Shown one piece after another: positions 18,072 through 28,267 of a stretch of 64,000 nt of DNA. The stretch is taken from the NCBI GenBank assembly GCA_049340005.1, contig JBMPIY010000003.1. One strand, written 5' to 3'. The notes beneath the pieces are model-generated. The model was not told where the DNA came from. It searched no databases and saw only the letters and a program-made list of their open reading frames with translations. The stretch is from CAXBDP01 sp963974465. GTDB taxonomy: Bacteria > Bacteroidota > Bacteroidia > Cytophagales > Cyclobacteriaceae. How positions within the stretch are numbered: the stretch's first letter is position 1; the number at the start of each line of letters is the position of its first letter. The translations under genes and the position numbers were made by a program.

Positions 18072-18174
18072 AGAATAATTGTAAATTTGTGTAATAATTA
18101 ACTTTAACCTGTAAACTTTTTTCAGGACGATACAAGTAAATTTGTTGCAATAATAACTTCAGTTGGACTCCAAG

Positions 18175-18627
18175 TCATTTCTGCTTCTTATGATACTCAC
18201 CCAAAAGGAGATTCACCCTTTCCACTTCTTCATTTTTCGAAGGGTCTGTATGTATTTCTTCAATTCTATTCAGCAGTAATCGGTACTCATCCTCGGTAGT
18301 AATCTTCCCTCTCTTAAGGATTTGAGCAACATTCTTTTTCTCAATTTCACCATTTAATCCTGAACCAAATTTAGATTCTAAAACTTCATCAAGCTTACTC
18401 TTATCAGATTCACTTAATCCTTTCGCCCATTCCATAACATCTTTTGCAACCATACGTAGACCTCTAATGTCTTGTTTTTGATACGATGAGTTAATTACAA
18501 TATCATATTGCATCAACATGTCTCCCCCTACTGGACTCTGCTCAAGTATAAACTTAACAACAGAACTACACCACTCTTTTAAGTAGTATAGCTCTTTTAA
18601 CTGATCTTCCTTTATTTTCTTTGCCAT
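18175..18627 (-). CDS. Candidate immunity protein for the adjacent Rhs toxin
   Basis: 150 residues, hydrophilic and mostly helical, with no signal peptide and no recognised family. It starts 3 bp after the stop of the Rhs gene, the position where cognate immunity genes sit. Its role (blocking the GIY-YIG-like toxin tip in the cytoplasm) is inferred from position only. The IS3 element ends 45 bp beyond its stop. Confidence 0.5.
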   Translation of the reverse strand: MAKKIKEDQLKELYYLKEWCSSVVKFILEQSPVGGDMLMQYDIVINSSYQKQDIRGLRMVAKDVMEWAKGLSESDKSKLDEVLESKFGSGLNGEIEKKNVAQILKRGKITTEDEYRLLLNRIEEIHTDPSKNEEVERVNLLLGEYHKKQK

Positions 18628-18630
18628 TTT

Positions 18631-21600
18631 TTAATATCCTGTATATGGAGCTAACGGCCCAAAAAAGGTATTTGATGCCCCGTGATATATAAGTCCTAAT
18701 GGATTATATTGACTTACACCTCTAATTCTGTTGCCTACATTGCTACTATTAACTCCTCCAAAAGAGTCAATAAGTTGTTGTTCACGCCCTCTAATTGCAG
18801 GGTAACCTTGATATCCTTGAACGGCTCGATCAAGAACAGGTACTCCAAATCCAAACACTTTCATATGATGATTTGATGCTCGTCTCATCACTATACTATA
18901 AGGGTTACCGTATCCACTGGTTCTTCCAACATAAACTTGCCCTGTAGCATTTGTCATAGTATATGTTACAAACGTTCTTTGGGTTGCATCATATGCTGTA
19001 GCTCCTGCTAGAATTACAGCTCCTAGAACATCTCCAAGTGGAATGGGGCCATCTACTGCTGCTGCTGTTAATGCAATCGGAACTGCTGTTGCAATAGGCC
19101 CATCATCATTACAATCACCATTTGGGCAGTCTGTAAGTGACTCATTACCTACACTCTGATCCTCTTCAACCTGCTCACCTGACCCAGACAAAAACTTCCC
19201 TACAAATTTCTTAAACCCTCTCGATACAGATTGAATAAAACTCGATCCTTCATCACTCCTTCTATCAGGATCGGTTTGCTGCGCTAAAAACTGTGAGATC
19301 TGGAAAGTAGAAACCCACATCCCATTCGGATCTATATTCGATAGCGGGTTGTTTAAGGTGTAATTATACGGACTAAAACTCAAATAACTATCCGCCATCG
19401 GATCCACCACATGCCATCTCCCAATCTGTGCATCATACATTCTAGCTCCGTAGTCATGCCAATCGAGGTCATGGTCGTCTTGGAGTTCTTTGCCATTGTA
19501 GAGGTAGCGATTCCTACTACCCAAATCCAACTCCAAACCTGCGATTTGCATTCCAAATGGATAATAGTGGTTCTCTTGGATAATGACCGCTTGGCTGCTG
19601 CTGATGGAGAATTGATCGTACCATACGGGTAAGTCTGAGCTATTATAAACATATACTTCTACAAAGCCTGCTTGGCTTGCGGTGATGTCCAAGGCTAGCT
19701 CCTCAGGGTTGGTGAAAGCTTGGCGACTAATTTCCACCCGCCCAGAGTCGTAGCGGATACTGTCTTTATCATAGAGGATATAGCCTAAGTAACTCTCGGG
19801 TACGGGTGCCTTCTCAAGCTGGCGAGCCAGTTGTAAAGCCAACCACAGCGGTTGTAAACCTAGACTGCTAGTGCCTGTTAGATTGGCGCCTTCTAGACCT
19901 GAGCGTAGTGCATTTTGTCTGCCTATGCCTGTGAGTAGATCATTGAATTTCGGTTTCTCTTTCGGATCATACAGCATACCCAAGACGGCCGCATGAAGGG
20001 AGTCGCCTTGTGCAAGTTCTTTGCTCCACACCGGGCCATAGTCTCGGCCACGAGAAGCATCCAAATAAGCTACAGCTCTACCGCCTTCGGTTTGGTTATA
20101 CCGCGCATCGATCGATCGGCTATCACTTAAGTTATGGAAAAACTGCTGCATCTCTTGCGTTTCGTTTTCAGGTTCCATCGTCGCCATATAGGTCGTGGTG
20201 CTCTCTGCTCTAAACACCTGACGGATATTGCCTAAATGATCCTTATGGTAATAATGATACTCATAGCCATACTCCGCTGGATTATAAACGATCCGACCAT
20301 CACCAAATTGTATATGCTGCAAGGTATCATTTTCGTAGAAATAATTCCCTAAGTAATGGCGGGTATGTTGCAAGGTACTGCCTGACCATACCCGCTGGCT
20401 GAGTTTGTTGCCCTGCGCATCGTAGCGATAGCTGATAGAATTGCCATCGCTCTTGCGGATGCTATCGGGTAAGTTCAAGCGATTGTAGCGGATATGGCTG
20501 ATTTCTTTGTTGAGATCTGTCTGCAAGTTGCCGTTGCCATCGTATGTGAATTGAGTGGCTGCGGTGCTTCTGCTTTTGAAATCTCCCACGCCATTTGCTA
20601 GGCTTACGCCATCATTTACGGTTTTCAAGCGATTGCCATCGTAGCTATAGCTAAGGTTATCGATTTGGCCGTAGCTTGGTGTGCCAGTGCTATTGAGTAG
20701 TCCTTGGCGTTGCAAGGCGGTGATATTGCCATTGGCATCGTAAGCAATATTGTTTACGCTATAGCGATTGCTCTCTAGGCTCGTCCAGTTGCTGCCATTG
20801 TGCGCACGGTAGTCGGCGTGGTTGAGGCGCTGCGGCACATCATAGCGAAAACCATAGCTACGCTTCACTTCATCTGTGGCGGTTTGCCAGCGTACTCCGG
20901 CAATGTTGCCATTCTTTTGTGCTTGGCTATAGCCATAGTCATAGTACAACTCCATACCAAAGAGGTCATCGCTATCGCTGCGGTCGGCATCGTTGATATG
21001 GGTGAGCCAGCCACGGACATTATAGCGATAGTTGATCGTTTGCAAGCCATCACCCAATTCCTTGCTCGTCAATTGGCCTAAGGCATCGTAGCTTTGTTCA
21101 AGGATCTTCACACTTGTACCATCATTGATCCGATGATGCACCGTCAGCAGACGATCTTGATGGTCATAGATATAGTCTTCCTGCAAGGTGAAGCTGGCAC
21201 CAATATCTGCTTGTGGCTGATTCATGGCTTGATAGCTGCGCAGCAGGTTGCCGACAAAGTCGTACTGATAGGTGGTGTATTGGGTGCCGCCTAGGTGATG
21301 AACACTTTGCTGTTGCAGTAGTCTGCCCATTTCATCATAAAACATCACTTCCTTGTTAAAGGTTGTCGTGCCCAATACCCGTGTTTCTACTCCTGTAGCC
21401 ATGCCATACACCTGCATACTCACTTGGGGCGTTTGGGCAAATTTGGTATTGAAGCTTGTGTTAAAGCTCTCATCTGCGATGCCATCATTATCAAAGTCAT
21501 AATCGTCATAGTAATAGCGGATTTCTTCATCAGTACTGCTCGTGGTCGGCCAGGCAGGGTTACTATTCGCCTGAGACTGATTCGCAGATCGTGTTTGGCT

Positions 21601-22827
21601 ATTAGTGATTTCGCCTACTTTAATCAATCGATCCAACCCATCGTATTTCATAAAGGTCCAGCGGTTTTGGGCACGTTGTGTGCCTGTCTGGGTCATGATC
21701 AGTCGATCTCTCTTATCATAGACATATTCAATGCCACCTAGCAAATCTGTGATTCCCGGGAGTTTTTTTACAATCAAGCGATCGCGTTCATCGTAGAAAT
21801 AAAAAAACCAATATTTAGCAACCATATTCCGGATCGTAGAAGTACCCATAGCCCAATAATTATTCGTCCGCAGGTATTCCTCTGCAGCGGGAGGAATCAC
21901 CACCCGTAAGCGTCCTTGTTCATCATAGACATAATAGGTACTTAACCAATGGCTTGCAGTGTTCAAGTTGCTGTTTCCGCTGGCCTTTTGCACCCGCTCT
22001 AACTGCAATCGCCCCTCTCGATCGTGATACTGAAGCCGGATGGTATTTTCTTCGTCCTGCGTCTGGGTTATCAATAATTCACCTGCACTATAGGTTTGAG
22101 TCGAAGTGGGTGCACTTGAGAGAAATGTGCCGATGGTCCAAACCCGAATATTGGTCGATGTATTATAGCTCATCGTGGTGGTTGCTTTTACATTCCTTCC
22201 GACAAAGGCTTGTCCCGGTCCCGCCTTGGATAGGCTCCGATTTCGTCCACTCTTTTCCAATTCCGAATACCCATAAAAGAAATTTGTGTCTTGATGACTC
22301 ACATTACTCTTGTTGGTATGAAAGGTATATTGTGCATTGAAGGGATTCGTCTTGAAGTCTCCATCTGTTGTCGAGCTAGGCGAATACGCTAAGTAGGATG
22401 CTTGTGATTTACCAAATTCATCATAATAAATGGGTTGCACGATATCATTCCCTTGGGCTGAGGCACGCTTAAGTACGGTTTGTATCGGACGACCCAAGCC
22501 ATCTAAATATTGCGTACTGACCATGACCTGCTCTTTAGACAAGCCATCCAGCGAAGCGCCATTCACTCCCGCAATTCTCGCTTGGTAGCTGCGAACAAAA
22601 CTCACTTTCATCCCACTGGTGGTATAAGTAGGTCGAGCCAATGCCGTCTGGGTTGCACTCAAGGGACCCGTTTGACTATTGGGTATATTTTGTGCTTGCC
22701 CATGATAACTATAGCTCAGCAAGCCTAGGCCTATCACGAACACTATACGGTTGAAACGAATGGAAAATGCCCTCCCTATGTTGAAGGTAGTCTGGGCTAG
22801 GCGCTTGGGAAAGAATTGATCCATCAT
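18631..22827 (-). CDS. Rhs/YD-repeat protein with GIY-YIG-like C-terminal toxin
   Basis: 1398 residues. An N-terminal segment with a hydrophobic export signal (FVIGLGLLSYSYHGQAQ) is followed by a DUF6443-like start (MKVSFVRSYQAR) and many YD repeats (YDEFGR, YDGLDRL, YRYDAQGN). The core boundary is YDAQIGRWHVVDPMADSYLSFSPYNY then NIDPNGMW. The ~210-residue tip after it ends with TNATGQVYVGRTSG, RRASNHH and AIRGREQQLID, which match a GIY-YIG nuclease plan (Y-x-G-R-T, R, H, E). Prediction: a DNA- or RNA-cleaving polymorphic toxin delivered to competitors. The tip assignment is by eye. Confidence 0.82.
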   Translation of the reverse strand: MMDQFFPKRLAQTTFNIGRAFSIRFNRIVFVIGLGLLSYSYHGQAQNIPNSQTGPLSATQTALARPTYTTSGMKVSFVRSYQARIAGVNGASLDGLSKEQVMVSTQYLDGLGRPIQTVLKRASAQGNDIVQPIYYDEFGKSQASYLAYSPSSTTDGDFKTNPFNAQYTFHTNKSNVSHQDTNFFYGYSELEKSGRNRSLSKAGPGQAFVGRNVKATTTMSYNTSTNIRVWTIGTFLSSAPTSTQTYSAGELLITQTQDEENTIRLQYHDREGRLQLERVQKASGNSNLNTASHWLSTYYVYDEQGRLRVVIPPAAEEYLRTNNYWAMGTSTIRNMVAKYWFFYFYDERDRLIVKKLPGITDLLGGIEYVYDKRDRLIMTQTGTQRAQNRWTFMKYDGLDRLIKVGEITNSQTRSANQSQANSNPAWPTTSSTDEEIRYYYDDYDFDNDGIADESFNTSFNTKFAQTPQVSMQVYGMATGVETRVLGTTTFNKEVMFYDEMGRLLQQQSVHHLGGTQYTTYQYDFVGNLLRSYQAMNQPQADIGASFTLQEDYIYDHQDRLLTVHHRINDGTSVKILEQSYDALGQLTSKELGDGLQTINYRYNVRGWLTHINDADRSDSDDLFGMELYYDYGYSQAQKNGNIAGVRWQTATDEVKRSYGFRYDVPQRLNHADYRAHNGSNWTSLESNRYSVNNIAYDANGNITALQRQGLLNSTGTPSYGQIDNLSYSYDGNRLKTVNDGVSLANGVGDFKSRSTAATQFTYDGNGNLQTDLNKEISHIRYNRLNLPDSIRKSDGNSISYRYDAQGNKLSQRVWSGSTLQHTRHYLGNYFYENDTLQHIQFGDGRIVYNPAEYGYEYHYYHKDHLGNIRQVFRAESTTTYMATMEPENETQEMQQFFHNLSDSRSIDARYNQTEGGRAVAYLDASRGRDYGPVWSKELAQGDSLHAAVLGMLYDPKEKPKFNDLLTGIGRQNALRSGLEGANLTGTSSLGLQPLWLALQLARQLEKAPVPESYLGYILYDKDSIRYDSGRVEISRQAFTNPEELALDITASQAGFVEVYVYNSSDLPVWYDQFSISSSQAVIIQENHYYPFGMQIAGLELDLGSRNRYLYNGKELQDDHDLDWHDYGARMYDAQIGRWHVVDPMADSYLSFSPYNYTLNNPLSNIDPNGMWVSTFQISQFLAQQTDPDRRSDEGSSFIQSVSRGFKKFVGKFLSGSGEQVEEDQSVGNESLTDCPNGDCNDDGPIATAVPIALTAAAVDGPIPLGDVLGAVILAGATAYDATQRTFVTYTMTNATGQVYVGRTSGYGNPYSIVMRRASNHHMKVFGFGVPVLDRAVQGYQGYPAIRGREQQLIDSFGGVNSSNVGNRIRGVSQYNPLGLIYHGASNTFFGPLAPYTGY

Positions 22828-22845
22828 GGGTCTTGCTGTCTTTAC

Positions 22846-23508
22846 TTAATGGCTTGGTTTAATACTCCGCTGGAGGGACTGCTTAATGGCTGCTTCATTC
22901 CACACTTCTTGACGTTGATCCAATAAGGTGGCTTCTACCTGTAGCTGTGCATTCTCAATAAGCACTCTTACAGGTAAGCCCGCTGCTGTTTGCCAATAGC
23001 TCGCCAGAATCCCCTGAGGAAAGGCCGATGCCTGTACAGCTTCTTGTTCCTGTCTCTCCTTATTGGCCGCATAATAAAATGTATAAGTGGTTTCTGCTTG
23101 CTGAAACACCAGACGTAGAAGACCCTCCGTGGTGGATGAGGTATCTTCCGATTCCTCCTTGCTTAGAAATGCCGAATCTTGTATGCGAGATTGCGATTCA
23201 TACACTTGGCCATTGCCCGCCTCCCGATACAATTGGCGGCCTTGGATATCCCATATCTGGGATTTTACAATGCTGCCATTGGTGGATAAGACTATATAAT
23301 CTTTCCCAATATGCACAGTGGCCCGATTACCTTGCTTTTCGATCAGTGACTCTTGCGGGAGGTTACCCGATTTCAGTTGATATGCCAGGCGATATTCGCC
23401 TACTTTGGCTTGCCCATGGCTGCTAAGGCTTGCTACACATAGCAACATCGCTAGTAGCCCACTGTAAAGGGAGAATCGCATGGTATTTGGTATTTTTATA
23501 TGTCTCAT
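22846..23508 (-). CDS. Exported protein of unknown function in the Rhs locus
   Basis: 220 residues; a Met at residue 10 (23481, MRFSLYSGLLAMLLCVASLSS) places a clean signal peptide at the N-terminus and is the likely start. The mature part is predicted to be beta-rich and has no family I recognise. It lies between two YD-repeat genes with 5-18 bp gaps, so it is probably co-translated with them and may assist assembly or display. Function unknown. Confidence 0.65.
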   Translation of the reverse strand: MRHIKIPNTMRFSLYSGLLAMLLCVASLSSHGQAKVGEYRLAYQLKSGNLPQESLIEKQGNRATVHIGKDYIVLSTNGSIVKSQIWDIQGRQLYREAGNGQVYESQSRIQDSAFLSKEESEDTSSTTEGLLRLVFQQAETTYTFYYAANKERQEQEAVQASAFPQGILASYWQTAAGLPVRVLIENAQLQVEATLLDQRQEVWNEAAIKQSLQRSIKPSH

Positions 23509-23513
23509 GTCTA

Positions 23514-26500
23514 TTAATTTGCATCTACACCCACCTTATAATCAAAGGCGCGTTGGATATTTCCTAAATGGTCTTTTATAAAGCGTAAGCGACCAAAACT
23601 ATCGTACTCATAGCGCAGTAAGCGCCCATCTACCGGGTTGATCGAGCGATATCCTTCCAAAATATCGTAACTGTATGTCTCCATTTGGGAGCCAACCGGA
23701 TGGATCCGAACTTCATCTACATGGGCTAAACTGCTGCTCAAACTTATGCTGCTCACGCCACTCACCTGATATTGGTAGTATTTCCAATCGCTCGTCAAAC
23801 TCACACTCCCAATACTTGTCAGCGTTAGGCTGCCGCTGCCTTTGGCCCAAAAACTAACAATATATGGGGTACCTGTACTCAACCCACTTTTGCTGACTTG
23901 CTGACTTGGACTCGTTCTTAATTCATAGTATTTGCGACCAGCTGCTGAGGAACCCGTTTTGATGCCTCCACTTGCATAGGTCAACTGTCCGGTTGTACTG
24001 CCCTCGAATCCGGAATAGCCATAGGTAGTGCTCGTCGAAAAATTGGTGATTTTGGCGATGGGTAAACTATGGGCATAATCCCACAAATACCCGATCTTCT
24101 GCCCATCCACTAGTTCTTGTGTCTGCAAAGTGCCCGTCGCTACATCATAGCCAAAGAGGGCACGTTGCTCATAGTGCGTATCTAACAGAATATTTGGGCC
24201 AGGACTGCTTTTGGAGGGAGAAAAGCTCGTTATAAAATCATCAGGTTCCCAAGACCATATCTCTGTAGGTTCATAGATGGCTATACTGCTATTGTATTTG
24301 CTTACTTGCCCGCTAATATAGCGCATCTGACTTCCTATCTTACGAGCTTGATATTGCTCAATGGGGACATTGTGTATATGCTGATCCACTAAGCCCGAGG
24401 TGTTAGGACTGGCCTTGTGGGCATAATCCAAGGGATAGCTATAAAAAGTGATAATCGATTCGCTTTTATTGCCCAAGCTTGTTTTTACTTCTTTCTGCGT
24501 AGGCTGCAAATGACCCGGTGTAGTTTCGTAGGTATATAGCGTCTGTGTATTTCTCGCGACTCCATCATCATCATAGGCCGTTTCATTGATTTCTGCTAAC
24601 TGCGTCCAAATGGAACGATTATTATAACGATGAACTAAACGATAATCCTGGGTCGGCGAACTGCTTCTATAAATGATCCCTGCCTTTTCGCCTACCGCTG
24701 AATCCAATACTTCATAGGCATAGCTCAATGCTCGTTCACTGATAGGATCATAGTCAACGCCATCCCGCTTATATGCTACCTCCTTGAGTAAAGCACCCGG
24801 TTCGTACAATCCATAATAAGGATCTGGAAAGGGGTAAATCCGAGAATTATAGCCTACTTCATAAGATAATGGTGGTACTGATTGATATTCATAAACTTTT
24901 TTACCATACTCTCCATTCTCTCCCAAATACTCTGTTACTTGTTCATATCCAATAGCTGGCCCATAATAATTAAATTGATCTTGGCTGCTCTGGTTTAGGT
25001 AAACATCGTTGGGATGCTCTCCAGTATAGGTTTTATAACTATACACTGGCTGATGGTAGATAATGCCGGACTCCTTTCCATCCTCTTTCGTATAAGCAAA
25101 TCGGCGCACCTGCCACTTGCCCGATTTTGTGCCATCCCATTCCTTAATGCGTTTCACTCGTAAGCCCGGTCCGGGATAAAATTCTTTTACCACCTCTGTA
25201 TTATGTACCCATGAAATGAGCAACCTCGCATAATCAAATACAATTGTGTTATTATGCCTTGCATAGGTGATTGTACGATAATCACCTGCTATTAATTTCT
25301 TATACTTTTGATCTGTATAGCTGCTGCCATAAAAGTTTAACCCCTCTACGGTCTCCCAAGTACCCCCATTCTTTTTTTGTACTCGTGCAAATGGTTGTTC
25401 CGTTCCAGGGGCTGGCGTTCCTCCTGAATTAATAATCTCAGCAGAGACATGCACAAATTGCGTTGTATTGATGGTATATTCAACTGTATCGGATATAAAA
25501 GGTGCATCCGGATCAAACGCAAAGGCCTCTGATAATACTGACTTATCTTCAAGCTCATACTGACGAAGCTCATTTAAAAAATCCCAATCTGACCAATAAT
25601 GCAAGGAATCGCCCCAAGCAGTAACATGATAAAAATAAGGATTTATTTCATCTTCAAAGAGCGCTTCTGTATCCTCTACATTTCCTTTATTTAACTCATA
25701 CTCAAATTCTACCTCTCCACCAGTCGGGTAGCTGATTTTCTGCAATACACCCATTTTTAAGTGGGTTTCCGACGGTGTTCGATTACCACCTGTTATACTA
25801 AAACCCTTTTCTTGTGGAAGATAATTATCCTCGATTGTCGGATGAAGCACCAAATAATCTAGTTGCACTATCTTAGGCTCCATTAAGTTTGCATTGGATG
25901 TTGCCCCATTGTAATAATTCCAACGGTCGCGTGCGGAACTCAAGGGGCCGGGAATCGCACCGCTGTTGTAGGTAAATGTATATGGTGGTTGGCTCGTACT
26001 TTCTGTGCCGTCATATTCTTGGAGTGACATGAGATACAAACGCTTAAATCCTGCACTATTGGTATGATCATAGCAGAAACTAAAGACTTTAAAGGTGGTA
26101 TAGCTGGCTCCATTAGGGTCAAGCTTGCGCTGAATCTTGATTTTCCCTAAACTTTCTCCATTGGTTAAATCTTCGCGAGGATCAGGCGATGGATCAAAAA
26201 GTACGCGTACTAAGGGACTTGTAATACTACTCAAGCGATACGCACTATAGCCCACAGATGCATCTACATTTGTAGCAGGAGGCGTGGTACTATAATTAAT
26301 CATATGGATTATGCGTGATTGCCTGCGAAGGGTGTAGGCATTGCTTAAGTTCTCGAAGGTATAGGCAAAATTGATCTCCTGACTAGGCGCTCTGGGATGA
26401 TACATCTTCGTTAAATGCCAAGCTGAGGTATAGGTAAAAGACCCCGACAAAGAAGTTCCTCCTACAGAGGTAAGCTCCTTTTGATAAAATTCATACACAG

Positions 26501-27146
26501 TGCCCGAAGCATCTGTGATTTTAAAGCCATTTGTGTCATTGGGCAAGCCTTCTATTTTTAATTTCTCTTTTGAGATTAATTGGATATTTCCTTCATCATC
26601 AAATACAAATTTGCCCGAACCTCCTGGAAAGGAAAAAACAAATATATCCGGCTCGCCATCCTCGCCACCTGCTTCTAAATTTCTGTAGTAGGAATTCTTA
26701 AAATATGGATTAGCCGAAGGTGACAACAAACCATTGGTTAAGTAGCCTGCGACATGTTCATCGGGCAACTTCCGTAAAATACGGGTAATGCTACCGCCCG
26801 CCTGCAAGGACCAATTCATCCCCACCCAAGAGGCCATATCTGTCACTTTTACACCACTTGCATCATAGGACAGCTGTATTGGGATGTTGAGTCCACGATG
26901 AGATACCGTAAATAGTGGAATCGATACCGAAGGCCGGCCACTAAAACTGGAACTCGGACTTAACACGTAATTGCTCAAGGAAGCTGCCGTCGGAGAGGGA
27001 GGTATACGATCCATTATAAACGGTAAATCCTGACCTATCGCTGATTGCATCCCTAATGCGCTCACGATGAATAGTATGAAATATATACTTGACCTGACCA
27101 TTAATACGTTATTTTTGGTCAATGCTACTTTTATTATGAATAACAT
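23514..27146 (-). CDS. Large secreted RHS/YD-repeat shell protein
   Basis: 1210 residues. A Met at residue 16 (27101, MVRSSIYFILFIVSALGMQ) gives a proper signal peptide ending near AIGQ and is preferred. The mature start (PSPTAASLSNYVL, then SGRPSVSIPLFTVSHRGLNIPIQLSYDASGVKV) is the usual N-terminal sheet of Bacteroidota Rhs proteins, and late YD-type motifs occur (VDGRLLRYEYDSFGRLRFIKDHLGN). It ends without a toxin tip, so it is likely a structural partner of the 1398-residue protein. First gene of the four-gene minus-strand run; promoter expected in 27147-27300. Confidence 0.82.
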   Translation of the reverse strand: MLFIIKVALTKNNVLMVRSSIYFILFIVSALGMQSAIGQDLPFIMDRIPPSPTAASLSNYVLSPSSSFSGRPSVSIPLFTVSHRGLNIPIQLSYDASGVKVTDMASWVGMNWSLQAGGSITRILRKLPDEHVAGYLTNGLLSPSANPYFKNSYYRNLEAGGEDGEPDIFVFSFPGGSGKFVFDDEGNIQLISKEKLKIEGLPNDTNGFKITDASGTVYEFYQKELTSVGGTSLSGSFTYTSAWHLTKMYHPRAPSQEINFAYTFENLSNAYTLRRQSRIIHMINYSTTPPATNVDASVGYSAYRLSSITSPLVRVLFDPSPDPREDLTNGESLGKIKIQRKLDPNGASYTTFKVFSFCYDHTNSAGFKRLYLMSLQEYDGTESTSQPPYTFTYNSGAIPGPLSSARDRWNYYNGATSNANLMEPKIVQLDYLVLHPTIEDNYLPQEKGFSITGGNRTPSETHLKMGVLQKISYPTGGEVEFEYELNKGNVEDTEALFEDEINPYFYHVTAWGDSLHYWSDWDFLNELRQYELEDKSVLSEAFAFDPDAPFISDTVEYTINTTQFVHVSAEIINSGGTPAPGTEQPFARVQKKNGGTWETVEGLNFYGSSYTDQKYKKLIAGDYRTITYARHNNTIVFDYARLLISWVHNTEVVKEFYPGPGLRVKRIKEWDGTKSGKWQVRRFAYTKEDGKESGIIYHQPVYSYKTYTGEHPNDVYLNQSSQDQFNYYGPAIGYEQVTEYLGENGEYGKKVYEYQSVPPLSYEVGYNSRIYPFPDPYYGLYEPGALLKEVAYKRDGVDYDPISERALSYAYEVLDSAVGEKAGIIYRSSSPTQDYRLVHRYNNRSIWTQLAEINETAYDDDGVARNTQTLYTYETTPGHLQPTQKEVKTSLGNKSESIITFYSYPLDYAHKASPNTSGLVDQHIHNVPIEQYQARKIGSQMRYISGQVSKYNSSIAIYEPTEIWSWEPDDFITSFSPSKSSPGPNILLDTHYEQRALFGYDVATGTLQTQELVDGQKIGYLWDYAHSLPIAKITNFSTSTTYGYSGFEGSTTGQLTYASGGIKTGSSAAGRKYYELRTSPSQQVSKSGLSTGTPYIVSFWAKGSGSLTLTSIGSVSLTSDWKYYQYQVSGVSSISLSSSLAHVDEVRIHPVGSQMETYSYDILEGYRSINPVDGRLLRYEYDSFGRLRFIKDHLGNIQRAFDYKVGVDAN

Positions 27147-27417
27147 GCAAATAAAATGTAAATATTCATTTATTATTCATATTTCTGAAAATATCATTTT
27201 TATATATTACTGTTGATCAATTCCCTTTTTATGTAGTACATAGCATTTTTTACTACTGAAAAAAAAATTCGTCCAATTCTACATATATTTATATTTAATC
27301 AAATTGAATACGACATTATCCCTGCTCTATTACTTCAAGCACACTCTTGGAAATAGGCTACTTCCCTCCGAATGAATCCCTTAACAGGGATCAATAGAAA
27401 TAAAAATATGTAAATCA

Positions 27418-27469
27418 ACTGTTCGACATTTGAAATGTCGTACTCCTGATAAAGAGGATATGTAATCCG
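27418..27469 (-). repeat. 52-bp module, inverted copy 1
   Basis: CTGTTCGACATTTGAAATGTCG then GGATATGTAATCCG (split here): reverse complement of the modules at 1138, 2059 and 2534. The CGACATTT-AAATGTCG part is a short palindrome. Confidence 0.75.
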
Positions 27470-27573
27470 ACTGATTGTGATCAAAAGGAGAAATTTAAAC
27501 GCGGAGATCACAGAGTAAAGACGCAAGTGAGCGCAGAGAAAAATCCATTATTTATTATCAAATCCCATCTCCA

Positions 27574-27626
27574 ACTGTTTGACATTTGCAATGTCGTACT
27601 CCTGATAAACAGGATTTGTAACCCGG
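27574..27626 (-). repeat. 52-bp module, inverted copy 2
   Basis: Second inverted copy, with GACATTTGCAATGTCG and AGGATTTGTAACCCGG. Confidence 0.7.
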
Positions 27627-27720
27627 CTTTCGATAATGAGCGAAAACCCACACCCCCGCAATGATCCGAATCAGCCTGCTTGCCGAGGTAAGAATTTATA
27701 GAATTTCAGAATTACTAGAA

Positions 27721-28175
27721 CTGTGATTAGAGATGATTTTTTTGATGGACTTTGATTTCCAGCTCCAAAGGAGCACAATCATTAACCCACGGTGTAGCCG
27801 TGGGATATTGTCGAAACACAAATCATCCTCCCGCCTCAACAATCCAAAAATAGAATTAGACCTCCATCAACTGCTCTCCAAACCCAACAATACCTCTTCA
27901 ACATTCTCTGCTTTTTGAATCAACTGCTTTCACCGCATTTGTCTGAACTATGATTAGAGATGATTTTTTTGATGGACTTTGATTTCCAGCTCATCGGAGC
28001 GAAATATCCATAGCCCACGGTTTCAACCGTGGGATAAAGGAATAGCACAAATCATCCTCCCGCCTCAACCATTCAAAAATAGAATTAGACCTCTATCAAC
28101 TGCTCTCCAAACCCAACAATACCTCTTCAACATTCTCCTTTTTTGAATCATCTAGCTTCACCGCATTTGTCTGAA
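27721..28175. repeat. Two tandem 227-bp units with REP-like hairpins
   Basis: Unit 1 is 27721-27947 and unit 2 is 27948-28175, about 90% alike. Each has a GCTCC/GGAGC mini-hairpin, a CCCACGG hairpin (27783 and 28008), CCTCCCGC (27827 and 28056), then a shared segment around ACCTCCATCAACTGCTCTCC (Y at one site). No coding sense; no spacer-repeat pattern of CRISPR type. Confidence 0.85.
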
Positions 28176-28234
28176 CTGTGATTTTTGTGATTAAATGAAT
28201 ACGATGATTTCCACAGCCCATCACGGAAACAGCC

Positions 28235-28267
28235 AGACCTTCAAGGTTTTAAAAACCTTGAAGGTCT
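28235..28267. repeat. 33-bp palindrome (family member 3, CTTCAAGG type)
   Basis: AGACCTTCAAGG closes on its complement with a short A/T centre. Same length and layout as the CCGCAAGG type but with different stem bases that co-vary on both arms. Confidence 0.8.

Larger units (their letters stand above)
16752..18129 (+). mobile_element. IS3-family insertion sequence (IS150-like organisation)
   Basis: About 1.38 kb with imperfect terminal inverted repeats: left TGTCCTGAAATAGGTTTACA, right complement CGTCCTGAAAAAAGTTTACA. It encodes orfA and orfB in a -1 frame relation and has a canonical A6G slippery heptamer. Target duplication is not clear because the right end differs at its last base. The left end interrupts rhs-like DNA; the right end is 45 bp from the 3' end of the Rhs immunity candidate. 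Confidence 0.88.

Noticed and set aside
27335..27526. 63-codon frame upstream of the Rhs locus
   Set aside because: It overlaps the inverted 52-bp module and AT-rich DNA; hydrophobic content comes from base composition.
27721..28175. CRISPR array
   Set aside because: Units are 227 bp long and only two; there are no short repeats with unique spacers and no cas genes.
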